39,245 bases of DNA, from assembly GCA_025363835.1 (NCBI GenBank), contig JANYLD010000277.1:1-39245 (forward strand), written 5' to 3'. Made by a program: the position numbers and the translations under genes. The DNA comes from Armatimonadota bacterium. Lineage in GTDB: Bacteria; Armatimonadota; Fimbriimonadia; Fimbriimonadales; Fimbriimonadaceae. The notes below the pieces were generated by a model. That model worked only from the letters and a program-made list of their open reading frames with translations. It searched no databases and was not told where the DNA came from. Positions 25,989 to 33,987 of this stretch are shown here, one piece after another (position 1 is the first letter of the stretch; every line of letters starts with the position of its first letter).

Positions 25989-26729
25989 TTATCCCTTAAC
26001 TCCAACATACATTGCCTCGATCTCATCCAGAATCAGCGGACGCTTGCCCCAGTTGCCGGCGGTGCCGCCGTAGACGGCATCCACTCGAAAGCCGGCTTCG
26101 CGCATCATCCGTGTCACTTCCGGGGGAATAAAGAGCCGCTCCCTTACAACCAAGGTGGTCTTGCCCTCTGGCAACTCCCATTCATCTTCATACTCGGCAA
26201 TCATCGTCGCCGGGTCAAAAGCGCCACTGGCGATGTTCTCGTCCTTGAAGCGGCGGATGGGGCCATAGCCGTTCAACGCGGTCAGGAGGAAGCCGCCACC
26301 GGGCCTCAGAGCTTTCGCGGTGCTTGTGAGCACCTTGAGGTCGTGCTCTTCAGGATCGTCCTCGGCCCCAATAAGTCCAAAAGCCCCCTCGCAAACGCAA
26401 AGAGCGGCATCGAATGGCTCTTTGAAGCGAAACGAAGTCGCATCCCCATGAACCCATTCGACCTCCACCCCTGCCTTTATGGCATCAGTTTTTGCCACGT
26501 CCAGCATCCCCGAGGACAAATCTAGCCCAGTCACTTTGAAGCCTCGCCTTGCCAACTCGATCGAGTGCCGCCCAATGCCGCACCCCACGTCCAGAATTCG
26601 AGAGTTCTTGGCCAGAGGAAAGAGGCTCAGAAAGAAATCGACTTCGGCGAGCGTGTTCTGAGTGAACTTGTTCTCTTTGTATCGCGGAGCATGCGCGTCA
26701 AAGAACCGCTGCCAATTGGTCGGGGACAT
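25989..26729 (-). CDS. Class I SAM-dependent methyltransferase
   Basis: The 246-residue protein has the Rossmann-fold motif I RILDVGCGIGRHSIELARRG (about 44-63), motif II VTGLDLSSGML with the acidic residue at the end of strand 2, HGDATSFRF and the post-core AKALRPGGGFLLTALNG. A later lid-like region carries EYEDEWELPEG. It resembles the general methyltransferase_25/31 group; the substrate is not predictable. TACCCT stands 7 nt before the ATG, suggesting a leaderless transcript, with a CATCATC repeat array just upstream. Confidence 0.85.
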   Translation of the reverse strand: MSPTNWQRFFDAHAPRYKENKFTQNTLAEVDFFLSLFPLAKNSRILDVGCGIGRHSIELARRGFKVTGLDLSSGMLDVAKTDAIKAGVEVEWVHGDATSFRFKEPFDAALCVCEGAFGLIGAEDDPEEHDLKVLTSTAKALRPGGGFLLTALNGYGPIRRFKDENIASGAFDPATMIAEYEDEWELPEGKTTLVVRERLFIPPEVTRMMREAGFRVDAVYGGTAGNWGKRPLILDEIEAMYVGVKG

Positions 26730-26742
26730 GGCTGTTAGGGTA
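26730..26742 (-). promoter_or_regulatory. Leaderless-type -10 of the methyltransferase gene
   Basis: On the minus strand TACCCT (26737-26742) is followed by 7 nt and the ATG at 26729. The CATCATC array begins about 12 nt further upstream. Confidence 0.45.
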
Positions 26743-26754
26743 GCACCCGTAGGG

Positions 26755-26800
26755 GATGATGATGTGATGATGTGATGATGTGATGATGTGATGATGTGAT
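26755..26800 (-). repeat. Octanucleotide array, ATCACATC (CATCATCA family, 5 units)
   Basis: Five perfect 8-nt units (GATGTGAT on the plus strand, 26761-26800) are followed by GATGATG. In the sense of the methyltransferase gene it reads as CATCATCA repeats ending CATCATCCCC. Between here and 26880 is a short G/A-rich stretch with imperfect GAGGACGCGGAGG repeats and no gene. Confidence 0.9.
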
Positions 26801-26880
26801 TGGAAGCATCGGGTTTTTCACGCCGAGGACGCGGAGGTTACGGAGGATCGCGGGTCCGGATTTTTGCGAAGGTGAGATGC

Positions 26881-28188
26881 CTAGCCCATGGGAAGCGAGG
26901 GCTGGCTGCGGCGAATGGCCTGGAGGCCGAAGGCGTCTGCTGAAAGGGGTGGCAGCTTGAAGTAAAACGTTGCTCCGAACCCTTCGCCCTGGCTCTCTCC
27001 CCAAAGGGTTCCACCGTGGCGCATGGCAATTCGTTGGGACAAAGTGAGACCGATGCCAGTTCCTGTAAATCGCGTCGAGGAGTGGAGCTTTTGGAACGGC
27101 TTGTACATCATTTCGGAGTACTTCATCTCGAAGCCTGCGCCGTTGTCTTTGACATAGAAGACTTCGTCGCGCTCGCCGACTTCGATGCGGGCTTCTGAAA
27201 TTGTGGACGTGAACTTCCAGGCGTTGGAGATCAGATTGGTCACCATTAGCCTGAGAAGTCTGGGATCGGCAATTACCTCCAGGTTATCAGCCACTTGAAC
27301 GTCCACATGACGTGTTGAATCCGACTCCTTGAAATCAGCGACCACCGCATGTACAAGGGCGGTCAAGTCGACTAGCTCAGGATGGACTTCCACCCTGCTG
27401 ACCCGTACCATGCCGAGCAAGCTGTCAAGTAAGTCGGCAAGGTTGACGCTGGCCCTTTGCACTCGCTGCAGGTAGTCGCGGCCCATGGCATCGAGCTTGT
27501 CGCCATATTCGTTTTCGAGAGCGTGACTAAAGCCGTTGATGCTTCGAAGCGGCGTTCTGAGGTCGTGGGAAACCGCGTAACAAAACTCCTCGAGCTCTTG
27601 GCGCGCGAGTCGAAGTTCCTGGTCACGTAACGTGACCTGCAAGTTCAGCTCTTCGGATAAACCAATCGCTCCGATCTCAGCCTGCTTTCTGTCATCCACG
27701 TCAAGCAGCAAGCCAATCACCCGCTTCGGTCTGCCGCGGCGATCTCGCAAAGCTCGGCCGCAGCAGTGAACCCATCGATAGGAGCCATCGGATTGGCGGG
27801 CGCGTAAATCCAGGCCGAATCGTTCACCGCGCTCCAGATGCTTGAGGAGGGCCAACCGCACCAAAGGCGCATCGGCGGGGTGAATTCTATCGGCAGTCCT
27901 AGCGAAAGACGTGGGTGCGTCGTTTGGCTCGAGGCCAAACATGGCGAAGGCATGCTGATTCCAGGAGACGAAGTCCGTGGAGGGGTCCCAATCCCAGGTT
28001 CCGACCTGAGTGGCTTCGATGATCATGTTGAGTCGCTCGGCGCGGGCCAAAAGCTCCGAGTAGGAAACCTGTCCGTCTCCATCAACGCCGCGCAACGCAG
28101 CCAACTCGGCCTTCAATCGCCGGTTTTCGTCGAGCAACTCACGATTGACATCGCGAAGCTCTCGTTCAATTGTGTCGGTGATTGCCAT
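26881..28188 (-). CDS. PAS-domain sensor histidine kinase
   Basis: The 435-residue product has no membrane helix, so it is probably cytoplasmic. An N-terminal coiled coil (about 5-35) is followed by a PAS/PAC domain (about 50-170; GTWDWDPSTDFVSWNQ, RWVHCCGRALRDRRGRPKRVIG). A second coiled helix leads to the HisKA H-box YAVSHDLRTPLRSINGFSHA (His about 221), an N-box NLISNAWKF, then DNGAGFEMKY and GTGIGLTLSQRIAMRHGG (G boxes). No response regulator gene is adjacent, so its partner is unknown. ATG 28188 is chosen; the open frame extends 41 residues further but that part is repeat-encoded (HHIITPSPHH). A CATCATC tract lies just upstream of the start. Confidence 0.9.
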   Translation of the reverse strand: MAITDTIERELRDVNRELLDENRRLKAELAALRGVDGDGQVSYSELLARAERLNMIIEATQVGTWDWDPSTDFVSWNQHAFAMFGLEPNDAPTSFARTADRIHPADAPLVRLALLKHLERGERFGLDLRARQSDGSYRWVHCCGRALRDRRGRPKRVIGLLLDVDDRKQAEIGAIGLSEELNLQVTLRDQELRLARQELEEFCYAVSHDLRTPLRSINGFSHALENEYGDKLDAMGRDYLQRVQRASVNLADLLDSLLGMVRVSRVEVHPELVDLTALVHAVVADFKESDSTRHVDVQVADNLEVIADPRLLRLMVTNLISNAWKFTSTISEARIEVGERDEVFYVKDNGAGFEMKYSEMMYKPFQKLHSSTRFTGTGIGLTLSQRIAMRHGGTLWGESQGEGFGATFYFKLPPLSADAFGLQAIRRSQPSLPMG

Positions 28189-28196
28189 GCGTTGGG

Positions 28197-28228
28197 GATG
28201 ATGAGGTGATGGTGTGATGATGTGATGT
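28197..28228 (-). repeat. CATCATC repeat tract upstream of the histidine kinase
   Basis: In the sense of the kinase gene the tract reads CACATCATCACACCATCACC and then TCATCATCC, ending 8 nt before the ATG. No separate -10 hexamer is clear, so the repeat itself (CATCAT, 8 nt before ATG) could serve as one. Confidence 0.7.
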
Positions 28229-28422
28229 GGCGGCTTATGGTGCCTTCCGAGGCCGCCATTTCTCGAAGCGACCAATGCAGTATTGCCCTCGAAATTTGGA
28301 CATGGAAGCACGTTTCAAGCGATACTTTTCGCAATCAACAACCACGATTGCCAATCGGGCGACGCCGACCGCAAGAACCGAATGCATGGGCCCGGAGGAG
28401 GGATGCTGGGCGCCTTTCTTCC

Positions 28423-28444
28423 GGATGATGAAGTGATGAAGTGA
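28423..28444 (-). repeat. CATCATC repeat tract in the kinase-aroF gap
   Basis: On the minus strand it reads CACTTCATCACTTCATCATCC. The gap 28189-28648 (about 460 nt) otherwise holds this tract, two others and no convincing gene; a 50-codon frame (28235-28387, minus) follows the tract but shows no family likeness. Confidence 0.65.
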
Positions 28445-28581
28445 CTGCCTCGGAACGAAAGGGACCGGAACCCCAATCCCCAACCCTTCTCACTCTCCGT
28501 CCCGAATTATTCAGGACAACGCGAAGGGGGCTGCGGTGGCCGAAGCCATCTGAACTCTCAGTTCCGGCACCATGCCCCACA

Positions 28582-28616
28582 CATCATCACTTCATCACCC
28601 CACCACATCATCATCC
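28582..28616 (+). repeat. CATCATC repeat tract upstream of DAHP synthase
   Basis: CATCATCACTTCATCACC, a short spacer and CACATCATCATCCCC, in sense orientation with the gene. It ends about 15 nt before a TACCCT hexamer (28632-28637), which is 11 nt before the ATG; an overlapping TTTAAG hexamer is 6 nt before the ATG. Confidence 0.75.
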
Positions 28617-28648
28617 CCGAGCGTCCGCTGGTACCCTTTAAGGCCCAC

Positions 28649-29677
28649 ATGATCATCCTGATGCAGTTCGGGGCCACGCAAGCTCAGATCGATGCGGTTT
28701 GCGACGTTATTAGGCAGCAAGAAGTCGAACCGCTCGTGCTGCCTGGTGAGGACAGGCTGGCTATCGGTATTCCTGCGGCGCTCACGGCTGATCAGCGTGA
28801 CCACATCGAAGCCGCCCTCAGCACGCTTGCCGGCGTCAGTAAGATCACCCAGACCAGCCGCCCCTACAAGCTTGCTTCCCTCGAGTTCCACCGCGAAAAA
28901 ACCACCGTCGAGGTGAAGGGGGTGCAAATTGGTCCTGGGCACTTCGTCGTCATGGGTGGCCCCTGCTCTGTCGAGTCCTACGATCAATTCTATGTATCTG
29001 CAAAGCACGTAAAAGCCGCCGGGGCACGGATTGTTCGAGGCGGTGCCTTCAAGCCTCGAACCTCGCCTTATTCCTTCCAAGGCTTAGCAGAGGAAGGGCT
29101 TAAGATCATGAAGCAGGTCGGAGACGACTTGGGGCTTGTCACCATTAGCGAAGTCATGAGCGGAGACATGGTCGGCTTGGTAGCCACTTACGTCGACATC
29201 TTGCAGATCGGAGCCCGGTCGATGCAGAACTTTCCGCTTTTGATTGAAGCGGCCAAGAGCGGCAAGCCGGTCTTTCTAAAACGGTCGCCCTCGGCCACCA
29301 TTGACGAATTCCTGCTCGCCGCCGAATACGTTCTGAGCTACGGAAATAAGAATGTGATTCTTTGTGAGCGAGGAATCATGCCGCTGGACCGCAGCTACAC
29401 GCGAAACACCCTGGACTTATCCTCGGTACCGGTTCTCAAGGAGCACACGCATTTGCCAGTCATCGTCGATCCTTCCCACGGCACCGGCGTCTCCAAATAC
29501 GTCGCACCGATGGCCAAGGCCGCGATGATGGCCGGCGCGGACGGGCTTATGATCGAAATGCATCCGGACCCAAGCGCTGCCCTGAGCGACGGATCGCAGT
29601 CGCTTACGCCGGAGCAGTTTGCAGCCCTCATGGATGACTTGCGGTCTCTTTCCGGATACTGCGGCTTGAAGATGTAG
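28649..29677 (+). CDS. aroF: 3-deoxy-7-phosphoheptulonate synthase (type I-beta)
   Basis: DAHP synthase condenses phosphoenolpyruvate and erythrose 4-phosphate, the first step of the shikimate pathway. The 342-residue product has an N-terminal ferredoxin-like regulatory domain (about 1-75; MIILMQFGATQAQIDAV), as in the Thermotoga-type enzyme, then the KDPG/DAHP barrel with MGGPCSVES, RGGAFKPRTSPYSFQG, QIGARSMQNF, VFLKRS, CERGI and DPSHGTG, and the late DGLMIEMHPDPSAALSDG. The N-terminal domain suggests feedback control by aromatic amino acids (family knowledge). No other aro gene is adjacent. Confidence 0.95.
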   Translation: MIILMQFGATQAQIDAVCDVIRQQEVEPLVLPGEDRLAIGIPAALTADQRDHIEAALSTLAGVSKITQTSRPYKLASLEFHREKTTVEVKGVQIGPGHFVVMGGPCSVESYDQFYVSAKHVKAAGARIVRGGAFKPRTSPYSFQGLAEEGLKIMKQVGDDLGLVTISEVMSGDMVGLVATYVDILQIGARSMQNFPLLIEAAKSGKPVFLKRSPSATIDEFLLAAEYVLSYGNKNVILCERGIMPLDRSYTRNTLDLSSVPVLKEHTHLPVIVDPSHGTGVSKYVAPMAKAAMMAGADGLMIEMHPDPSAALSDGSQSLTPEQFAALMDDLRSLSGYCGLKM

Positions 29678-29689
29678 GTGGGGTGACGG

Positions 29690-29838
29690 CGCTACCGCGT
29701 TGCGGCTTTACGGCGACGACGTTGCGGTGGTGCATCGTTTGGCCATGCGGCAGCGGCCGAACGCAACCTGCACCCCAGGGCCGCCCTAACGCCCTAACGC
29801 CGCATCTCCAAAACGCCCAGGCGCCGCAACGCCGCTCC
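29690..29838. repeat. Inverted composite of 8-nt units (GGCGTTAC family)
   Basis: The gap after aroF starts with GGCGCTACCGCGTTGCGGC-like units and ends with CGCCCTAACGCCCTAACGCC-like units, which are the same family in reverse complement. About 70 nt of other sequence lies between. A similar inverted layout occurs at 36784-36940. Confidence 0.6.
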
Positions 29839-30267
29839 CTAAATCTTCACCCTAAAGCTAACGATTCCGCTTACCCCCACATTCTCGACTCGGTGAATGT
29901 TGCTGACTCCATTACTGTCGATCGGAATCACCGCCTGAAGTTTGACTTCCTTGCCGAAAGCGTCTTGGTCCAACTCAGCTACAGCTTTCACCTGATCGAC
30001 TGCAGCCTGCGGACCCATCACCTGCGCAGCGCCAATCGCGCGGCGGCTTCCAACGCTTAGAATGGGAACCACTTTGGTGAACGATGACGGCCTGTCTTGG
30101 TGGGTTTCCAGCTTGTTGAACGTAGTGTTGATCTGCGGTCCGAACTTTTGCACGACCAGTCCGATCCCCGCGATTTTTATCAGTGCTCCCACCTGAGAAG
30201 CTCCCAGAGCGCTCAAGGCGAGAACGCTGCCAACCACGGCTATAGCCCTAACTTTCTTCGTGTTCAT
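29839..30267 (-). CDS. Small exported protein, unknown
   Basis: The 142-residue product has a signal segment (about 5-25, VRAIAVVGSVLALSALGAS), then LIKIAGIGLVVQKFGPQIN and a beta-rich C-terminus (KLQAVIPIDSNGVSN; VGVSGIVSFRVKI). No family is recognised. ATG 30267 is chosen because GGAGAT lies 9 nt upstream; the open frame runs 33 residues further into GATGCGA repeats, which is not credible. It is the next gene after the SLH porin on the same strand, but a terminator and repeats separate them. Confidence 0.65.
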   Translation of the reverse strand: MNTKKVRAIAVVGSVLALSALGASQVGALIKIAGIGLVVQKFGPQINTTFNKLETHQDRPSSFTKVVPILSVGSRRAIGAAQVMGPQAAVDQVKAVAELDQDAFGKEVKLQAVIPIDSNGVSNIHRVENVGVSGIVSFRVKI

Positions 30268-30326
30268 ATCTTGCATATCTCCATCTGTAAGGGACGGATG
30301 AACGGCGGCCAGATTTTCGCAGAAAG

Positions 30327-30402
30327 CGAGATGCGGATGCGAGATGCGAGATGCGAGATGCGCCACGCTTCGTCACAGTTGAATCCTGAATCCTGAATCC
30401 TG
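30327..30402 (+). repeat. Composite heptanucleotide repeat (GATGCGA units then GAATCCT units)
   Basis: About five CGAGATG units, a spacer GCGCCACGCTTCGTCACAGTT, then three GAATCCT units and a CGAGCAATC segment. The order, the spacer and the tail match the larger composite at 6263-6470, with fewer units. Confidence 0.85.
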
Positions 30403-30434
30403 ACTCGAGCAATCGAGCAATCGAACAATCCTCC

Positions 30435-30479
30435 CAAAAACGACCAAGGGGCCCCGGCCTCGCGGCTGGGACCCCTTGA
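30435..30479 (-). terminator. Rho-independent terminator of the SLH porin gene
   Basis: On the minus strand a 14-bp stem (AAGGGGTCCCAGCC with GGCCGGGGCCCCTT; one mismatch, one G-T pair) around a GCGA loop is followed within 4 nt by a run of five T (complement of 30436-30440). It begins 20 nt after the porin stop codon. Confidence 0.9.
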
Positions 30480-30498
30480 ATCTGCTGGAACGTCAGGT

Positions 30499-32538
30499 TC
30501 AGAACTTGACGCTGAGCTGGGTGGTGATGAGGCCACCCTTGGCAACGGACTGAGGACCGGTGACTCCAAACGGAAGATTGAAGTTCGGCACCTCTCTTGC
30601 CTTGTAATCACTGACCTGCCACATGAAGCTGAGCTTCGAGTTGTCGCTTAGCGACCAACCGAATCCCAGGTCATACCAGCGCTCAATGATGTCGCCGTTT
30701 GATCCCGTAGGAATCAGCGGGCTGGCTTTGTCGAGCGACCAGCGGACCATCTCCACGCCTAGCGAGAGATTGTAGTTCGTGGCCATCTTGTACTCAAGAC
30801 CGCCCTTGAAGCTGCTGATCTTGTCCTTGCGGGACAGGACGGAGGCAGTCTCCTGCGTACCCGTGTCGGATTCTCCAGAGGCAACGAGTCTGATGTCGTT
30901 GCTGAGGTTCAGGTGAGCTGAACCCTGCACGCCCTGGATGTCCACCGGATTCCACCACAGACCGATGCGGCCCCAGTCGCCGGGAGCGGCGAACAGAGGA
31001 TCGATCTTGCGGAAGCCGACCGAAGCGCCCCATCGACCGGACTCTAGCCCGATGCTGGCGTTAGCGGCCGAATTGTCCTTAGTCTGGCGAGTCTTGGCAT
31101 TGTAGTCAAGGTCCGACTTCGAGTAGCCGGCATTCACTAGGAAGTTACCGAAGCTGAAGTGGCCGTCTACGCCCAAAACAGCAACTCTATTCACAGGACC
31201 CTTCGTGAGGCCGTTGTTGATGTTGTCGCTGTCCAGGAACAGGTAAGCCAAGTTGATTCCACCGTTCTTGAGGATCGGCAGGGTCAAATTGAAGCCCAGT
31301 TCTTGGTTGATGAGAAGCTCGCCGGGGTTCAGACCGATCGGGCGGGTTCCACCAGGGAACACGTTTGCGATGTTGGTCCGACCTGCGCCGATCGGCTGGA
31401 TGTTAACCGAGCCGTTGTTACCAGCGCCAGACTGCTGGGTGGAGGTGCGGCCGCCGAACATGGTCAGCTTGGCGGTGCCGAAGCTGAATCCAAAGATCGC
31501 GCCGTCCATGCTCCACTCGCCGTTATCCCATCGATCATTGGCGAAGTACGGGGTGGTGTCGGGTCGCTGATAGATGTAGGGGCTGATCTTGTAGCCAACC
31601 CGTCCAGCCTCAACGCCGAAGCCAAGTCCGTAAACGCTGGTGTCGAATGCGATCGACGCGTTCTGGACATACATGGTCTCGCCTTGTGTGTCGCTGAAAG
31701 CGGCGCCCGAAGCCGTCAAGGATTGGTTACCGAACGGCTGGGAGGACAAGCCAGTGAAGCTAGGAGAGTTGATGCCGCCGTCGCTAAGCATGTCGCCCAC
31801 GACGGTGGTCAATCGGAATCGCGGGCCAGTCTTCTTCGCAGAAGTCAGCGTGAGAGCCGCTTCGTGAAGGAAGGAAAGGTCGCGAGTGCCACCGACTTCG
31901 ACTCCTGAGTAGGAGCCTCGGCCAACGCCTGTCGGCCGTGCGTCAACGGTAACGCCGTATCGGCCGCCGAAGCGGCTGTCGCCGTAACCGGAGAGGCCAA
32001 CCCAGTCGATGCCGCCGCTGATGTCGACCGGAAGTCGATTCTCGAGGTTCGTAACACGATCCGCGAGGTCTCCGAGATCCTTCTTCATCTGCTGAACGTC
32101 AACGCCGAGAGAAGCAAGCTCCTTCTCGAACGTGGAGGACATCTTCTTGAGGTCGGCGATGTCTTGGCCTTGAGCATTAACCTGGTTCTGGAGTGCGTCC
32201 AGAGCAGTCTTAAGGTTCTGCAGATCGCTCTGCGAGGCCGTGTTCTTCAGCTGATCCTGAATGGCAGCGATCTGGCTGTTGAGGTTGTCGATCATGTTGC
32301 GCAGGTGAACGTAGGTTGCGTGCACTGCGACTGCGAGCTCGTAACGGGTAGCCGGTCGGTTACCTCGGAAAAGCCCGTCCGGATAGCCAACCAGAAGACC
32401 CTCGGACTTCATGCGCTTAAGCGCCTCGTAAGCCCAATGGTTATCCGGAACGTCCGGGAAATTGTCCTGTGCGATCGCCGGGATGACCACGGCGAGGCTC
32501 AGAACTGCGGTAAGCGCTAAACGAAATGTTCGCGTCAT
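30499..32538 (-). CDS. SLH-domain outer-membrane porin-like protein
   Basis: The 679-residue protein has a signal peptide (about 1-24), a single SLH domain (about 27-72; FPDVPDNHWAYEALKRMK, YPDGLFRGNRPATRYELA), a long coiled coil (about 75-175, with heptads such as LNSQIAAIQDQLKNTA) and a large beta-barrel domain ending in the outer-membrane signature QLSVKF with C-terminal Phe. This is the layout of the OmpM/Slp-type proteins that tether the outer membrane to the cell wall in Negativicutes, Deinococcus-Thermus, cyanobacteria and Armatimonadota; SLH binds wall polymer and the barrel forms a pore. ATG 32538 starts the signal peptide; AAGGAG lies 13 nt upstream. It probably is abundant: long structured leader and strong terminator. 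Confidence 0.9.
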   Translation of the reverse strand: MTRTFRLALTAVLSLAVVIPAIAQDNFPDVPDNHWAYEALKRMKSEGLLVGYPDGLFRGNRPATRYELAVAVHATYVHLRNMIDNLNSQIAAIQDQLKNTASQSDLQNLKTALDALQNQVNAQGQDIADLKKMSSTFEKELASLGVDVQQMKKDLGDLADRVTNLENRLPVDISGGIDWVGLSGYGDSRFGGRYGVTVDARPTGVGRGSYSGVEVGGTRDLSFLHEAALTLTSAKKTGPRFRLTTVVGDMLSDGGINSPSFTGLSSQPFGNQSLTASGAAFSDTQGETMYVQNASIAFDTSVYGLGFGVEAGRVGYKISPYIYQRPDTTPYFANDRWDNGEWSMDGAIFGFSFGTAKLTMFGGRTSTQQSGAGNNGSVNIQPIGAGRTNIANVFPGGTRPIGLNPGELLINQELGFNLTLPILKNGGINLAYLFLDSDNINNGLTKGPVNRVAVLGVDGHFSFGNFLVNAGYSKSDLDYNAKTRQTKDNSAANASIGLESGRWGASVGFRKIDPLFAAPGDWGRIGLWWNPVDIQGVQGSAHLNLSNDIRLVASGESDTGTQETASVLSRKDKISSFKGGLEYKMATNYNLSLGVEMVRWSLDKASPLIPTGSNGDIIERWYDLGFGWSLSDNSKLSFMWQVSDYKAREVPNFNLPFGVTGPQSVAKGGLITTQLSVKF

Positions 32539-32720
32539 ATCCGTGTGTGTGCTCCTTGCTTTAGATTTCCGTCGCAAGAGGCATAAGCTCGGATCGAAAG
32601 GCCTTCGTCGAAGGTCCGGGTCCTCACAACTTTCCTTGAGTTCCCTATGAGATCCCAGTCCCCTTTCGGGCGTTTCTCGCCTGGCCGTAGCTTCCTGCAA
32701 TCGGTTTTGGCCCAGTAATG
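32539..32720 (-). promoter_or_regulatory. Long structured 5' leader of the SLH porin gene (candidate cis-RNA)
   Basis: Read on the minus strand, this untranslated stretch is dense in hairpins. They are GGCGAGAAACGCC (32669-32681), CCCGAAAGGG with a GAAA tetraloop (32661-32670) which shares bases with the former, a long hairpin from GGGATCTCA to TGAGGACCC (32618-32656), and CCTTCG-T-CGAAGG (32602-32614). An AAGGAG near 32555 follows. I do not match it to a known riboswitch class. It could be an mRNA-stabilising leader or a sensor. No promoter was pinned down; further upstream to 32970 no gene is seen. Confidence 0.5.
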
Positions 32721-32841
32721 TGCTGTACCGTCACCAATTATGCACAAGCAGCCGCCGAAAAGGACCCCTCTAGCAGGACTTTCCCCCCGTAACCCAGTAA
32801 TTTTTCGGGCACGAGACTATTGTTTTTGCTGTTTAATTGCC

Positions 32842-32857
32842 ATTCCAGGACTGGAAT
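32842..32857. promoter_or_regulatory. 16-bp dyad, candidate operator
   Basis: ATTCCAG, 2 nt, CTGGAAT is a perfect 7-bp dyad lying in the divergent gap between the porin and the GT25 gene. It has the form of a dimeric repressor site; nothing links it to a particular regulator. Confidence 0.3.
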
Positions 32858-32974
32858 AGAGGTCTCTTGGAGTGCCAACCGGCTCTTCGGTTCCGCTCGA
32901 CACAGCCGGGATCAACTCCCAACCGCTGGTATGGACGGGGCGAGTTGTGGAAAAGGTGCGAGCGATTTGCGAGC

Positions 32975-33009
32975 GTAAATCGTAAATCGTAAATGGTAAA
33001 TCGTAAATC
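32975..33009 (-). repeat. Heptanucleotide array, GATTTAC family (5 units)
   Basis: Five GTAAATC units (one with a G for the last C) are the reverse complement of the GATTTAC family seen at 3010 and 33928. A GGGCGTTACCGCGTTAGGGCG tract of the GGCGTTAC family follows at about 33037-33056. Confidence 0.9.
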
Positions 33010-33195
33010 GACGGAGGGAGGGAGGGGAGGCGTTGGGCGTTACCGCGTTAGGGCGTTTGGACGGTCACGCCGGCTTGCATTCCACCTGTACTCGCAACTC
33101 CGCGTTTCGTCCGCCGATTGGAACTGGGACGGGTGGGACTTAACCGCCAGGCAAGCAGACGGCTTATTTGCATGTATTCTGAGCGGGCACGCGAC

Positions 33196-33752
33196 ATGAA
33201 GGGCTACGTTATTACAGTCTGCGATATAGGCGATTCGGTCGCTGCGGCGGAACGGTGCATCGAAAGTGGCAGGCAATATGGAGTCGACGTTTGCAAGTTC
33301 GAAGCTGCTGATCCGTCCTCATTTCAGGCCGAAATGGAATCCAACGGCCTGTTTCCGGGCCAATTCAAACCACTTTCGCGGACTATCGATGCGTGGTTGC
33401 CTGTTTTGTGTCGCACTTTCTAGTGTGGCGGCAGATTTTGCTGTCGGCACAGCCCGGCATCGTGCTTGAGCACGATGCGGTATTCGTGGCTCAACTGCCC
33501 TTACTTGAGGGTAAAGGCGACATTGTCAATCTCGGTAAGCCGTCTTACGGGCGATTCAAAAGAAAGTGGCGGAAGGGCGTTTACCCGTTTTTTTCTAAGA
33601 AATCCATACACATCGGCGGGTCGCATGCCTATTGTGTTACGCCATCCGGGGCCGAGGCGCTGATGGCCTCTGCCCGCGCTGTAGGCGCTATGCCATCAGA
33701 CCTTTTTATATCTGTCGAGCGGTTTCCGATGTTGACGGAAGTTTATCCGTAG
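33196..33752 (+). pseudogene. Glycosyltransferase family 25 (LPS core type), single frameshift
   Basis: Two overlapping frames make one GT25-like protein. The first (33196-33423) starts MKGYVITVCDIGDSVAAAER, the usual opening strand, and includes YGVDVCKFEAADP. The second (open before 33393 to 33752) continues with VVACFVSHFLVWRQIL (GCxLSH-like block), the metal-site variant LEHDAVF (ExD-type), NLGKPSYG, HAYCVTPSGAEALM and LFISVERFP. The join needs a one-base shift near 33387-33396. The joined protein of about 185 residues would match the short GT25 form. Either the gene is broken or the assembly lost one base. GT25 enzymes add sugars to LPS core. TATTCT lies 15 nt before the ATG. Confidence 0.75.
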
Positions 33753-33927
33753 CCTCATCGCTCGGGACGATTTCACCACAATCCAGCTTGAGGCAGGTTG
33801 CAGACCTAAACATGGGCACTCCGACAAGTACAGAATCCTTACAGACCGGACGGGCGATCAAGCGGCGTTATCTTATGCATGAGGCGAGCAGACGCCCTGA
33901 ACCGGACGGTCCTACCTCCGCTCTATC

Positions 33928-33948
33928 GATTTACCATTTACGATTTAC
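33928..33948 (+). repeat. Heptanucleotide array, GATTTAC family (3 units)
   Basis: GATTTAC, CATTTAC and GATTTAC lie about 27 nt upstream of the serS -10 box. The rest of the gap 33753-33927 shows no gene. Confidence 0.8.
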
Positions 33949-33974
33949 CGACCCTACAAGCAAGCCAAGCAAGT

Positions 33975-33987
33975 TAAACTCCGCTGA
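33975..33987 (+). promoter_or_regulatory. Leaderless-type -10 of serS
   Basis: TAAACT (33975-33980) is followed by 7 nt and the ATG at 33988, with no Shine-Dalgarno site. I see no T-box-like leader between. Confidence 0.5.

Noticed and set aside
28235-28387. Possible 50-codon gene on the minus strand after a CATCATC tract
   Set aside because: The tract suggests a promoter, but there is no -10 box at the usual spacing, no ribosome-binding site and no recognisable domain.
32539-32700. N-terminal extension of the SLH porin frame
   Set aside because: The extension is Arg-rich and would bury the signal peptide; the DNA looks like a structured untranslated leader.
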